NCBI GenBank assembly: GCA_018398765.1
Contig: JAHBMJ010001030.1
Location: 1 to 20,004 of the forward strand
Direction: 5' to 3'
From: Chromera velia
Lineage: Eukaryota; Sar; Chromeraceae
DNA: 20,004 nucleotides
Of the stretch, positions 8,293 through 20,004 are shown one piece after another. Position 1 is the stretch's first letter. Each line of letters opens with the position of its first letter. The position numbers were made by a program, and so were the translations under genes. The notes beneath the pieces were generated by a model that saw only the letters and a program-made list of their open reading frames with translations, had not been told where the DNA came from and ran no database searches.

Positions 8293-8866
8293 TCGAAATT
8301 TTAACATGCATAGTCTTTGTCATGAAACTGCAGAGGCCGCCAGTCATTTGCATCTCACCGATGATAGTCAGAGAATAGAAACATCCAAGAACTACTGAAC
8401 AAGTCTAGGGACTCTAGGAACAAGTTTAAGAGGTCGTAGGTAAGTAACTAGGTAAGTAAGGCTTGGCGGTTGGCAAAGAGCACATGCCATGCTATGCCAT
8501 ATGCAGCGTGAAGAAAAATACCTGAACATGAAACCATGCGGTGGTGCCAGGCATTGTCTGAGGAGGAAAGGCATATATACAGCTGGACCACGCTCGTATG
8601 AAATGAAATAAAAACAGCAGAGCGACCATCGATCCAGGCCTGGCAGGCAAAATCTCTTCAACGATAGCGTGCACGTGAAAGAAGCAAAGAAGGAAAGAAA
8701 GAAGGTCGATCTGACACACAACATGAGTCACTTTACACACGCTTGCTTTCCGGCTGAAAAGGCAGGCAGGTGAATGCCAACCTGCAGCCAAAGGAATCAC
8801 CCATTTTTAGATTCTCCACTTAAGGTTGCGCAACAGTCCATGCAGGTTTGACGGATTGCAGGAGCG

Positions 8867-8867
<1 letters not shown>

Positions 8868-8897
<30 letters not shown>

Positions 8898-8899
8898 AA
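8868..8899. repeat. (GAAA)8 microsatellite
   Basis: Eight perfect GAAA units. Minus-strand ORFs reading FLSF repeats arise from it. Confidence 0.95.
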
Positions 8900-8980
8900 T
8901 GAAAAAGAAACTTGTGCCGCCAGAGTGCACGCAAACAGATGAAGGCAGAGGAGTGCAAGCACCTCTTTGAAAGGCAGTTT

Positions 8981-8992
8981 CCCCCCCCCCCC
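8981..8992. repeat. C12 homopolymer
   Basis: Twelve consecutive C residues at the start of a pyrimidine-rich stretch; a likely sequencing-error hotspot. Confidence 0.95.
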
Positions 8993-9542
8993 TCCCTCTC
9001 TGTCTGCGTCTCTTTCCATCCATTGCAAAAGAGAATGAAAAAACGAGAAAACCAACGTAATTTACTGCTTTTCCCCACACCCACTCCACACATGTCACAT
9101 ACATGCCACACGCCATCCAAATCAACACACAACCGCATATAAGCATTCTAAAGAAGACACCAGAGGAATTCAGATTTCTTACTTGCTCTGCAGAAGAAGA
9201 ATTACCAAACAGAAATGGTAGATCAGATTAACATGAAAGTTGTTATTTGTACATGGAGAAAAGAAAGTATCAAGCGCCCCCCGGCAAGCAATGAGGTGGG
9301 AGGGACATCGCCAAATTCAAAAGAAAAAAGAAGAAAAAAACATCATCGAGCACACGTACGCCCGCAGCAACGGAAACCAAAGCAATTCCTTTCAAGCAGA
9401 GAACCCGTCTTCTTCCTGATCTGCAGGCCGATCGAGCAGGATGATTGATCTCATTCCTTCAGTCGCATTAAGGAGAATACATGCGGACGCACGAATGGGT
9501 AAGTGAAATCTAGAGTTGCTTCTCGAATGAATGCAGACATGC

Positions 9543-9543
<1 letters not shown>

Positions 9544-9571
<28 letters not shown>
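9544..9571. repeat. (CAGG)7 microsatellite
   Basis: Seven perfect CAGG units. Shorter CAGG runs recur near 9990, 17284 and 19281, and the opposite orientation (CCTG) near 13791, so this unit is dispersed through the window. Confidence 0.95.
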
Positions 9572-9574
<3 letters not shown>

Positions 9575-10077
9575 ACTAACCAAACATCGGTTGCAAGGAC
9601 CACCGCATAGTGTCACATACTACAGCAGCGCCTCGCTCCAGTGATTCATTAACGCACACGTACATGACTCAGGACAGATTGCTTCTTTGCTTCTCTACAC
9701 CGACTAGTCTGCCCTCTGTTCCTTTCTTTTCTTTTTGATCTGCACACGTTGGGCTGAGACGAACGAGGGCGGTGTCACGTCACACATTTCGTTTCATACG
9801 ATTTCCTTCCTGACATTCGTAGAATGGGATCACATGCACGAGACGACTGCTTGCTCTTGCTCTCTCTTTCTCTCTTCTCACCAATTGATGGATCAACAAA
9901 GTGACTCCTCATTCACTTCACTTTAAAGGTGCATCTGCACACAGGGAGATCAATGCAACATGCATGCACACATGCATTCAAGGCAAGCAGGCAGGCAGGC
10001 GTCCCTCTTCTTCGATTCCTCCCTTCTCTCTCAAGAGGAGTGTGTGTGTCTGCTCGGGTGCCCATCTCTGTATTCAG

Positions 10078-10233
10078 GACGGGCTCCCCTGCAAGCTCCT
10101 GGGCAGAGAAAAGGAAGAGTCGAAGAAGGAAGGAACACGTCTGAAGGACAACAATCGAAAGCAAAGAAGAAAGGCGGTGACCAAACACGAACGCGACACG
10201 TTGGAAGGGAGTAGAGAGGAGACAGAGGCACTT
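10078..10233 (+). CDS. Candidate exon, charged K/E/R-rich, unknown
   Basis: A pyrimidine-rich tract ending in tctgtattcag is followed by an open stretch of 52 codons that ends at a gtaaga donor. Both ends are phase 0. The peptide starts DGLPCKLLGREKEESKKEG and is strongly charged with no family I recognise. Purine-rich DNA translates into K/E/R-rich peptides by chance, and no partner exon with matching phase was established. It may be non-coding. Confidence 0.18.
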
Positions 10234-13200
10234 GTAAGAACGAAGGAACTCCGATGGCCTTGTGTCCCACAGTCTCCCCCCCTCTCCCGTACGTCTTGTT
10301 CATCCGAGAGGTCGAGGAAAAAGCATGCATGGGTGCCGCCCTTAGACGAACGCAGATGAGTGCATGTCGCATGTTGCGTGTCGAAATGAAGAGAAAAGAA
10401 AAATGGAGCGGAACCCAATTAAAACCAAATGACAAAAGTTTTCATTGCTTTCTGCTCAAAGGAAAACAAATGCCATGACGCCCCCCTCGCACTTCCCCCG
10501 CAAAACTACGGAGTGAGGAAGGCATCAGACAGACCACGTGACGCGCATGAATGACTACAGATATCCATCCATCCCATTTCAAAACTGCGATTCATTCTTA
10601 AGCAAGCACCTAGAGCTACGCACGGACCTAGGAGCTGGACTTTTTCTTCATTGTTTCTCAGCGAAAAGCAAAGCACACTTCAGACAGGCAAGGGCAAATT
10701 CCTCATCAGCATTCAGCTCTCCAATTTTCTTTCTCATCTTTTTGCGTTTTGATTTTTCATTCAAACACGAGCTGAGGGAGGGAAACGGTCGACGCGAAGT
10801 CTTCCGTGAGACACGTAACGGAACCACAATCTGTGTCTGTCTAGCTGGTTACAGCAGAGCGGCGGTAGCAGTACGGGGGTTGTTAAAATGATCGAACCAA
10901 TTTTAAAGCAAAGCAAAAGGGAGAAAGAAGGCGAGAGGAAATGGAGACTTTCCTTCCGGAAAAGAAGAAAGAAAGAAAGAAGCATCCACAACCCACCCAA
11001 AAGGGGGGCTTATTTGGACAGACAGAAACGCTTTCAAGACTCTTTCATCCTTCGAGGGAGGGAAAATTAAATTTCGTCCGTTGGGCAGACAACCAAATCG
11101 TTACTACTCAAGGAAGCGTTAAAAGACCGCAACTTGAAAGAACCGAAAAATAAAAGTGAAAAGTGAAAAATAACAACAATAAGAAAAACAAACTTCAACT
11201 CAAGAGGTCCATCTTGACGTGCAGCAAGAAGAAAAAGGAAGAAGAACGTTGTGCGGAGCCATTCATAGGACACGTGAGAACAAACAAACAAAACAACAAC
11301 GAAAGGATTCGCTGCTTTAATTTACTTCTCTCTTCAACGTGTCGTCTGTTTTTCCGTTTCGTCTCTATTCGGGTGATCTCAACTTCTGTTGACCAGTCAA
11401 CAGGAGACAGAATAAAGGAGGGGAGAGCTAGAGCGACATCTTCCTTCCATTAATTCTTCCTTCGTCCTTTGAGGCAAACAGGCCTGAAGAGCTCTTCATG
11501 CTCTCTCTCATACAGGCAGAGAGAGAGGGGCCATCTCGCTGCCCGACAGGAAGGAAAGACTGCGAACGAAAAACCTCTTTTCCCTTTTCCTTTCCTGCCC
11601 GACAGACCGACTGAATGCCTCCTTGCCACAGACCTGCCCGTTTGCTTCCTTAGGATTACACAAGCTATTTAGACCACCGGGTATCCTCTCTCTTCAGGCC
11701 ACCCCTCCTTCTGTCGGTCCGACACCTTCATGCCCTCATGCATACGGGAAGAAACGTAACGGTCAAGAATGGAAGCGGATGGGAGGCAGCGAAAGAAAAC
11801 CATTGCGGCAATCAACAAAGATCGAGCAAGGAAGGAGGAATGAGGGTCCGGACTGCTGCAGCCCTTTCTTTCCTTCCTTCCTTCCGTTGCGCCTCTTGTC
11901 TTCTGATCATCTGGTAAGTCAGTCACTCCTACAATAAGTCGTTCACTCACACACGTGATGGATGACAGGCACGCAAGCAAGCAGATGAACGCAGGCACGT
12001 ACGTCAACAAGTGAGTGACGTGAGCGAACAGTGTACGAAACAAAGGAAGAAAGTAGAAGGACGATTGAAGCAACACATGGTTGGATACATGCAGCGAAGG
12101 AAACGATGCAACAAACAAACAAACAAAAGACGCCCGTCCCGCCCCCCCACGATGCCTCCCATCCATCCCATGTTGGAATCGTCTTCCTCTTTTTCTTTCC
12201 CTGAACGAACTCATTCAGGCATCTCTCTCTGATGGCAGAAGCGAATGATGTTTTTTTTTGCCCATCCATCTATCTCTCTTTGTGCATTCTCTTGCGGTCC
12301 TTCTGGGTGCACGTGCACCAACGGCACACCTGTCGACTAGCTCCTCTTCTGCTGCTGCTGTACGGGAACGCTCTTTGTTCGTCACTAAAGCAACTCACGC
12401 GAAGAAGGTCAGTCAAGCCAGCGCACGTTTTCGTGGACAGCGTTTGACACCCAGCTTCCTGCTGCATCCTTGCATCTATGTGATTGATGCGGTCTTTCTG
12501 GAACTCCCCTTGTACATTCCTTCTTTCACTTCTGCTTGCTTGCGACTTAGAAGGGAAGGCCCTTCTTTCTCCAGGCGGACCTGGAGACATAGTTTGCAAG
12601 CTGCGCGGAGGGAGACCAGAGGTGCTACCGCAGCATCACGAGAAGCGAAAGGAAAGAACCCAAGAAACCATGCAGACAAAATCAGTCAGTGGGACCAAAG
12701 AAAGAACGAAGGAACGAAAAGAGAACTGCTCTCTTTGGCCACGCACTCGCTCATGCATGCTGAGCGGTGACCTTCTTCTCTTTCAGCAGCAGCCCCCACG
12801 AATGATCATAGAAAGAAAGACTTATTGGTCCACACCCATTGTCTCTCCCGTCTCCAGCAGAACAGACTTGTGGGACAAATGCAGTAAGAAAAGAAAGAAT
12901 CCGCAGCTCTTTCTGGCGACTTTCTTTCTTTCTCTCCCTCCCTGTCTCTCTCTTGTTCCGCACGCATCAAATGCACACAGGCCAAAGGTCTGGCCAAAGA
13001 AACGATTGGTGGCTGCATGTGGTGTGTCTCCGCCGCATCATCATCAAGCTAGTCTAGGTGGGCGAAAAGAAAGGCAGAAAATGCGTTTTCGTTGGTGACC
13101 GGCAGACGGCGTCTATCGTTCTCGGCCCCTTAAGTCTTACATGCAGTCAGTCAAGTCAAAAGAGGAACAGGGGGCCGGCAGGCTCCTGTCTGGTCGATCA

Positions 13201-13790
13201 TCGATTTGTTTGCCTTCCGTTGACCTTTCCCTTCCCCTTCTGCATCAACCCGTCTCTTCTTCTTTTCTTGCCTTCTGGGGGCTTGCTTTTCTTTTCACAG
13301 AAAGACAAACCAGGCAGATAGCATTGCAGGAGTTCTTTTGATTTTCACACTTGAGGCTCACCTCCCTGTGTCACTCACTAGATGAGAATCAGAACTGTCG
13401 GATTGGGGGGGGAAGGGAAAGAATGGGTGTGAAGGGGCAGGAAAGGGAGGGGACTGTACGGCTCTCTCTGTTCTTCTTTTCACTTCACCTCGTGGAGGAA
13501 GAATGCCACGAAAGAGGCCCCCCTCATCAAGAGAGAGGGGACCTGCAGGAACGAGGAGGGAAGGAAGAACTACCGCATGCATGCACGCACGCACTGACTG
13601 CACACGCAACGCCCGAAGGAAGTGTCCGTTAATTGCCTGCAGGGCTTGCTACAGCCACGGCAAAAAAGAGCGAGGCGACAGAAAGCACGACGAGACGGGA
13701 GGGAGACAGACGAAGACAGATCCCACAAAGACCTGCCTGCTGCCTTCCTCCATCAGAGAGGGGGGGCACGCTCGGAGAGAGACGAAAAGG

Positions 13791-13831
13791 GCCTGCCTGC
13801 CTGCCTGCAGGCACGTAGAGTGAGTGAGTGA
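13791..13831. repeat. CCTG run followed by GTGA run
   Basis: About four CCTG units end in the palindrome CCTGCAGG. After a short gap, GTGA units run from about 13819 to 13831. Each array is only a few units long. Confidence 0.8.
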
Positions 13832-14360
13832 GGATCGAGGGGGAGGGAAGGAACGAGGAAGGAATGTATCGGACAGGTAGGCTCTCGCACTGCTTTCAGT
13901 TCCTCCTGACAACAGAAAGAAAGAGAGAGAGCAAGCACCGAACACTGCCAGAACGAAGGGAAGGCAAGGGAGGGGAGGGGAATGCAGTCAACCGACAGAC
14001 AGACTGAGGGGAAGGGAGGGGGGGTCGTGCAGAGCAGAGAGGGTCTACAGGGAGGGGAGGGGATCGACCATCCGACTCCATCCATCAATGCATTCCGCAT
14101 GACACTTTTGCTCGATCCTACTGAAACAATATGTCCTGTCCTCTCTTCCACGTCGCCGGTCGATCATGTTGCTCCCTCCCTCTCTCCCTCCCTCTCATGA
14201 GTTCATTTGATTTTTTACTTTGGTCCTCTCTTCCCTTCACGTACGCGAAGGAAGCGAAGATGGTTGAGGATGGACGACATAATGAAGAGAGGAAGGAAGT
14301 GATGACGGGGAAAATGGAAGGAAGAGCGAGGAAGGCGGAGAGGAGGATAGTTTCTTTCTC

Positions 14361-14402
14361 TCATCAATCAATCAATCAATCAATCAAGCAAGCAAGCAAG
14401 CA
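14361..14402. repeat. Compound ATCA / AGCA microsatellite
   Basis: ATCA units change by a single-base substitution in the unit into AGCA units, about ten tetranucleotide units in all. Confidence 0.9.
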
Positions 14403-15346
14403 CGTACTGAACGCATCTATCGGGGCAGATTGATGCAACAGTTTGTTTGACTTGCATGCAGAAATTTGAAGGTCGCATGGATGGATGAATGGAGAACTTT
14501 TCTCTCATTTCGGGCAAAGCCAAAGGGCATACATGCATGCATGAAGGCCGGCAGGCAAACATGCACAAAGAAACAACATTTTCTTGACTGACTTTCAACC
14601 TCAACCACTCTCAACGCACTTATTCACTCGCACCATCTTTCTTTCCTTGATGTGGAGATGCAGACATTACTTTCTTTCTTTCTTTGTTTCCATCGGTCGG
14701 TTAATTCATGCGATGATGATCGATCTGTGTTCATTCATTCATTCAAAATGCGGAAGGAAGGAACGACGAACCGTGGCACGAGACGAGAAGAGCCAAGACA
14801 GGACAGGACAAGATCAGATAGATGCGCGAGTTCTTTCAACACAAAAACGAACAAGGACAAGCGGTGTCAAAGCAAACAGACAGGCTGACAAATGCTACGA
14901 CCTTTTTAACTCAGCACAGGTCACGGAGCGATAGTCCAACACGCACCGATCGAGAGGGAGGGAGATGGTTGGACGGACGGAAGAAAGGGAGGGGGGCGAG
15001 AAAGAAAGAAACAATGACTGCATGGGGAACATAACGTTGTTTCTACTGAGGGGGCGGAGGAATAAGTTGACTGAGACAAACGCAAAAAGAAGAATAAGAA
15101 GTGCAAACACCGACCGACAGAATAGCGGCAGGGGGGAGGGCACAATGGAAGGAGACGGCGCTGAACGAACGAACAAACGAACGATCGGACAGTCGGATCT
15201 TGTCATCGAATGGCTGAGTGAGTGAGTGACCGAATGATTCTTTAATGACTTTGGACCGAAAGGAGAAAGGAGGAAGAGCCGGTCGATCCATCCAACAAGA
15301 AAGACTCCTCTCTCTCTCAAGCGACCGATCGACCGACCATGCATTT

Positions 15347-15370
15347 AGTGAGTGTGAGTGAGTGAGTGAA
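15347..15370. repeat. GTGA tetranucleotide run
   Basis: Imperfect GTGA units. Similar short runs occur at about 13819, 15218 and 15465. Confidence 0.8.
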
Positions 15371-17700
15371 TGTACGGCAAGAAAAGAGGAGAGGGGAAGA
15401 AAGAACGGACGGAATAAAAAGAGATGAGGAGAAGAAAGAGAGAAAGGAGAACTTTCACGGGCGAGTGAGTGAAAGGAAACTGCAGTTGCACGGTCCCATT
15501 GTCGGTCGGTATACTTTTGCTGTCTTCTGCCTTGTTTGTCCCTGATGCTCCTTCCGACGAAAAAAGGACAGATGGACGTAAGCGTATCTATCTTTCATCA
15601 GTCACTCCTTCTCCCTCCATCATGCAAACAAACCTGCCGCAAATGCAGCAGGGTAGGTCGAAAAAGTCCCGTCTTCGTTTCTTTTTCTCACCCTCCCACC
15701 AAGGCATTCTTTTCCTTCCTTTCCGGTCTTTGGGCCTATCCGAACAAGTAAGAGCGCGCTTATGCTTTTCTTTCCATGAGATTGTTGCCTTTCTGTCCTT
15801 TCGCTTCAAACACATGCACCTTTACATCAAGCTCCTCCCCAAGCACGCAGCTGTTACCTCTCTCTCTTTTGTCTCTGTCCCTTTCTGGTTCCCCCCTCTC
15901 GAGTCCTTATTCCCTCACCTCTCCACCTGCTTCCTTTCCTTTTCTCTTCTTCCCTACAGATACAGGCAGAGAGAGAGAGAGAGAGAACACAGAGGCATAT
16001 ATGCAACGGCTTCCTTGCAAGTCGGTTGATCGGAGACAGCAGATTGACTCCAGACGCCTCCAGATCCTCATCGACGTTCAAGGAAGGAGCGAATGAACGA
16101 ATGGAGAGGAGAACTCAATAAGCGAAGATCTTTTTCCCGAGATCGCACAGGATCGCAGCCTCCTCATGCGTCGCACCACAGATCTCCGACATGTCTGCAC
16201 GTGAAGAGAGAGCCGTCGCACCAGATTTTCTTTCTTTCATGTCGCTTCCTCTCCTCTTCAAAGCTCTCTCTGCGAATGCATGAAATGCTTCAGTCATCCC
16301 TGTCTGTCTGCCCGCTCTCTTTGACCGGCAACTGCTCAGCAGCCAATCGGACCACCCCAGCTTCCTCCTCATGGACTTGCACGGTGCAAACAGAGAGAGA
16401 TCACTGGGTGAGAGAGAGAGTGCCTCCCCCACACCGGCCCCTTGTGGGTCAGGCAGACAGAGGGCACTCACCGTCACCCCCCCATGCACAATCAAGAAGA
16501 GAAAGTCAAACGACGGTCCTGCAGGGGACATGACTAGACTTTGCGTGTTTCTGACAGGCAGGCAAGCAGCGACGGTCACACACACGCAGCTGGATTGTCC
16601 GCTTCTGCAAATCGTGACGCATAAAGACAGTTTCGGCGACGGGCTTCTTATCAGACAGGATGGACTGCAAGCGCAAAGCACAGAACGGAGACAGGCGAGG
16701 AGAAAGGCAAGGGAAAACCCGGCAGCCATTTCACACAGGTCCTTCTCTCCCCCTCTAAAGAGACAGACAGCCAGGTGAGGTGCGAAGGAAAGAGTGTGTC
16801 ATACAGATAAGGGAATCCTTTTGAATGAGTTTCTGGATCGATCGGTTTTCCTTTGGAGAGGGAAACTGATGGGGGACGTGCAGGGCTTCTTGCTGAACCT
16901 TTCAAACGCACAATTCGTTTGTTTGCATGTTCGTCTGTTTGTGATTCACAAACACCAATATGCATTCAGGGGGAGCTTTGAAGCGGTCGCACGGCCTTCT
17001 TTTTTTTCTTTTTCTTCACAATCAGACTCCTGTCAGATGTACTACTTTCATCCGTAAAAAGATGTTTTCCCTCCCACCTTTTCTTCTATCTATTTGTCTT
17101 TCTGATCCGTTTCTTTCCCATCCACCCACCTCTGCTTGTTTTCACACACCATCGTTCCATCCTTCTTTCTTCTCATGTACCTTTGGTACTGCCTTCTTTC
17201 AGATCTTGCTAGCCATTGGAGTCTGCTCTTTCTTTTTTTCTTCATCCATCCATCTACCTGCCTGTTTTCCGAAAGGCTTCCAACAGGCAGGCAGGCAGGC
17301 GTGCATACATGCAATATGAGAGCGAAGAAAAGGAAGGGGAGGGAACCGGAGACAGAAGTCGAGCAGGGGAGAGGGGGGAAGGCAGACATGGGAGTAATGG
17401 AGAGATGTGGTGTCTCAGGAGGGGACAAAGGAAGGGATACGTTCAGTCAGAGGGCATGAACGTGAGGGAGTTTGTAACTCATGTTCAAATGAAGGAGGAG
17501 AGAAGGAAGAAAGGAAGGACGAAAGGGAGAAATGAATGAATCCTGCTCAGTCGGCAGCGAATCTCTTTGTCTCTCTCCCTGACGATCGAGGGCATGCATG
17601 AAAGAAGAAATGGATCGATGCATTCTCTCACGAAACGGAGGAAGCTACGTGTCAGAAGAAGACTAAAGAGAGAGGGCAGCGAGAAAAAGAGAGAGGCGGC

Positions 17701-18773
17701 ATGGAGGAGGCGAAAGACGAGAAAGGGCAAAAGAAGCGTGGAGACCTTTTGTGTCTTCTTTCTGGTGTGTGCGTGTTCTCTTTCCGTTGCTCGAGAGGCT
17801 CCATACCCTTCACCCCCCCTCGCTTCCTTTCTCTCTTTTCCAATGCCTTCCAGTTAGCCGGCACAGCCACCCTGCGCACCCAACTAGATGAAATGTACAT
17901 CTCCCTCTTTCTCTCCATCTGCCTCGGCGGACAACGAACGATGCACGAGGACTCATCATGCTCCGAATCGAACGCGCAAGATGGAATGAAGAAAGTATTC
18001 TGGAGAGACCTCAGAAAGAAGGTCAGTCATGAAGGGAGCAAAAACGCCCACCTGACTTGCTTGTCACAGAGTTTCTCTTTCTCCTCTGTTTGTTTCTGCT
18101 CTCTTTCCACCCCGTTTTCTTCTCGACTTCTTCGTTTTTCTTCTGCCGTGCCTTCTTCTCAATTCCTGCCTCTGTTTCTCCTTCAACTTATTCACTTGTC
18201 AGCTTTGTGTTTTTTTCTCTTCCATTCTATACATTCCTTTGTTCCTTCATCTTCTTTTCCTTCAAAAGTCCCCACCCACCCATTCTTTCATTTTTCTTTG
18301 AAACACACAGTGGCCGACACACATGCATGCCGTCTTCTAATCTCCCCCTTTCCCTCCTCCCTTCTTTTCTTCGCCTCTTCTAAAGCCGCCGAACGCTTCC
18401 ATTTCCGCCCTGATTTCTGATCCACTTATTTCTCTCCTCTCTTCTCCTCTCTTTACACGACGCTCAGCGGAATTCGAGCAGACGGTCTGGAGAAAGCCAG
18501 GAAGGAAGGAGGGACGAGACGGAACAGAACAAACAGAGAGAAACTGCTTGCGACTTTGCTCTTTTTCGTTTGGACTTCTTTTTTCTTTCCTTTCTTACAC
18601 GGGGAGCAGACAGAGCGGCCTTGTTTCTGGGTCAGCAGCAAGGCATCCATCCATTGTCTTCAGTCGGATCCGACGAAAAGCACGAACAAGAAACCCTTTT
18701 GAAGGCTTCCTCCCTGCTCAGAAAAGTTTTCATTCCCCTTTTCGTGGATTCGTGTTCTGACTGCAGCTCTTGA
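17701..18773 (+). CDS. Candidate two-exon gene, hypothetical protein
   Basis: An ATG at 17701 opens 107 codons to 18021, where AAG/gtcagt matches the donor style of the AP2 gene. After 446 bp of almost pure pyrimidine, acgctcag ends at 18467. From 18468 the same phase (0) stays open for 101 codons to TGA at 18771-18773. AATAAA follows at 18806-18811. The predicted protein is about 208 residues; its C-terminal part (around LLKASSLLRKVFIPLF) looks amphipathic or hydrophobic. The segment from 17854 follows a good acceptor-like cttccag, so the first exon may really start there with further exons upstream. I recognise no domain, and open frames of this length are common in CT-rich DNA, so this is a weak call. 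Confidence 0.27.
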
Positions 18774-20004
18774 ACTTTCCATTCTTTTTCTTGCTTGCCC
18801 CGAAGAATAAATGAATGAACGAATGAACCTGGCTCTTTCGTTCCTTCGATTCTTCGTTCAAGAGGAAACTTCCGTCCAAACGAAAAGAAGGTTCCACCAA
18901 AGAAACCTCTGCCCCATTTTTCTCCTTCTACACACACGTACCGAGGTAAGGAGGAAGGAAGCAAAGACTGGAGGGGGTGTAGAGAGAGTGGAAACGTCCA
19001 TATGGATGGATACATTCAAGCAAGCGAGCGGGCTTCGAGAGAGGACTCAGCTGATAGATGCAAACGCGAAGGAGCGGGTGGAGGCATACAACGTTGTAGG
19101 TAGATCAAGTGTCCTGCAGTAATTGTTCGTTTCTTCGTTTTTTGTCTGTGTCAATCATCCCTTCTTTCTCTCTCGCACATAGGCAGGCAGCAGCTGCATT
19201 CATGCAGAGAGAGAGCCTCTGTCTCTCTGTCTGGCCATATCCTTCCTTGTCCTTTCAAAACTGTCAGCCAAACTCACAGGCAGACAGGCAGGCAGGCAGA
19301 CGAACGAGGAAAAACAGACTGGTGGATGCACACAGACAGAGAACGGAACAAAGACTGACTGTCCACATACCGACTTGCTTTGAACCACCGTTCGATCTTT
19401 GCTGTTTCTCTCTTCTTTCTAAGGCATCCAAAAGCAAAGAAAGAGAAAACCGAAGGAGAAGACTTGGTCCCATCAATCACGACACGGCAAAGTCTTCTCT
19501 TTCTGTCTTTCTTTCTTTCTTTCTCTGTCAATCAACTGAGTCAGATAGATTCGAGACGCCTTTCCTCTTCTCTTCCTTCCGCCAAGATCACTGCAAGCTC
19601 TGAATGCATGAATCGTCTCCACCAAACCAGTACACACAGACAGAGAGACAGAAACGCAAGCAAACAGACAGACAAAACCAAAGAGAATAGACAGACAGAC
19701 AGACTACAACTAAGACAGACAGAGAAACAAACAAACAAACAAAAGCCAAAGGGGCCTGCTTAGCCACAAACTCACATGCATCGTGTGCTCGAGACCTCTC
19801 CCCTGCTTCTGCTAGAGGCACCAAGCAGGTCCTCTCCTCTTCCTTTTCCGCCCTCCACCCTCGCCCCCCCCGACCCTTTTCCCTTCAGTGGACACACACA
19901 CATCCACACACCTCCTAGGAACGACCCTGCCTGTGAGGCAGAAACAACCCCGGACACACAGAAACCACGAAAACTGACAGAACCCCAACCGACCCCCCCC
20001 CCCC
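18774..20004. other. Low-complexity region, weak exon-like segments only
   Basis: The region is mixed with CT-rich and later CA/GACA-rich stretches. An open segment near 18970-19098 ends at a gtagat donor-like site and encodes a non-repetitive peptide (around IWMDTFKQASGLRERTQ), but it has no pyrimidine-rich acceptor. Acceptor-like sites at about 19183 and 19423 precede short open frames. None can be assembled with confidence. Near 19623-19743, GACA and AAAC tetranucleotide units dominate. Confidence 0.4.
19993..20004. repeat. C12 run at window end
   Basis: Twelve C residues run to the last base, so the run may continue beyond the window or mark an assembly edge. Confidence 0.9.

Larger units (their letters stand above)
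7660..8330. other. AT-rich block with clustered palindromes and AT/GATT repeats
   Basis: This is the most AT-rich part of the window. It contains GATT/ATTG runs (about 7722-7766), three adjacent inverted repeats (7825-7898), CATAATT/AATTATG arms at 8124-8139, AGCTAT units (8213-8230) and an (AT)15 tract. It has no credible ORF. It may be a matrix-attachment-like or replication-prone region, or a decayed miniature DNA element; no terminal repeats or target-site duplication could be assigned. Confidence 0.5.
8331..9900. other. Intergenic, microsatellite-bearing, no gene recognised
   Basis: Mixed composition with short ORFs only, none with recognisable domains. It contains a GAAA array, a C12 run and a CAGG array, listed separately. 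Confidence 0.5.
10363..17700. other. Purine/pyrimidine-alternating intergenic region, no confident gene
   Basis: Long GA-rich and CT-rich stretches alternate on the plus strand with many short tetranucleotide runs. Weak exon-like spots exist. One is an open frame ending at an AAG/gtcagt donor (12408), another is a polypyrimidine-AG at 15959 followed by an open frame to 16096, and a third is the 3' end of an open frame at a gtgagg donor near 16770. None could be linked by phase and peptide character into a convincing model. A minus-strand ORF at 16115-16729 has no recognisable domain. No transposon, RNA gene or known protein family was seen. Confidence 0.45.

Noticed and set aside
8355-8398. 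snoRNA-like GATGATA box with a later CTGA
   Set aside because: The boxes are non-canonical, the spacing is too short for a typical C/D snoRNA, and no closing stem was seen.
11669-12214. 181-residue minus-strand ORF
   Set aside because: The composition follows the antisense of purine-rich repeat DNA; no domain or convincing start context is seen.
16115-16729. 204-residue minus-strand ORF
   Set aside because: Cys/Ser/Leu-rich translation with no recognisable domain. It overlaps an equally plausible plus-strand open frame, so neither is supported.

Overview
This is a eukaryotic window, most likely from an alveolate: an apicomplexan (coccidian-like) or a chromerid. The argument rests on one intron-containing plus-strand gene that encodes two AP2 DNA-binding domains of the ApiAP2 type, on frequent TGCATGCA octamers (a known apicomplexan AP2-type promoter motif), and on a genome texture full of short tetranucleotide repeats. 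The sequence alone does not settle the genus.

Layout. Positions 1-745 hold a decaying minisatellite with a 68-bp period. Positions 746-1889 are non-coding and probably contain the promoter of the next gene, including TGCATGCA palindromes and a GC-rich hairpin. Positions 1890-6360 hold the one well-supported gene. It can be assembled from five exons whose intron phases all match, giving about 924 residues. Its exons 1-3 encode a region that resembles a catalytically dead MPN domain of the Abraxas (FAM175) type. This is followed by Ser-rich, Gly/Pro/aromatic-rich, basic and acidic linkers, then AP2 domain 1 (exon 4) and AP2 domain 2 (exon 5), then an acidic tail. Two introns are largely built of microsatellites: TCTG repeats in intron 3 and TTC repeats in intron 4.

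Positions 6361-9900 are intergenic, with an AT-rich block near 7.66-8.3 kb that carries three adjacent inverted repeats. Positions 9.9-20.0 kb alternate between purine-rich and pyrimidine-rich blocks studded with short tetranucleotide runs. I found no recognisable protein family there. A two-exon candidate gene (17701-18773) and a single candidate exon (10078-10233) have splice-site and phase support but no homology I recognise. No tRNA, rRNA, CRISPR array or identifiable transposon gene was seen. The window ends inside a run of C.

The most interesting item is the apparent joining of an Abraxas-like pseudo-MPN fold to two AP2 domains in one reading frame. If real, it would link a ubiquitin-signalling scaffold fold to sequence-specific DNA binding.
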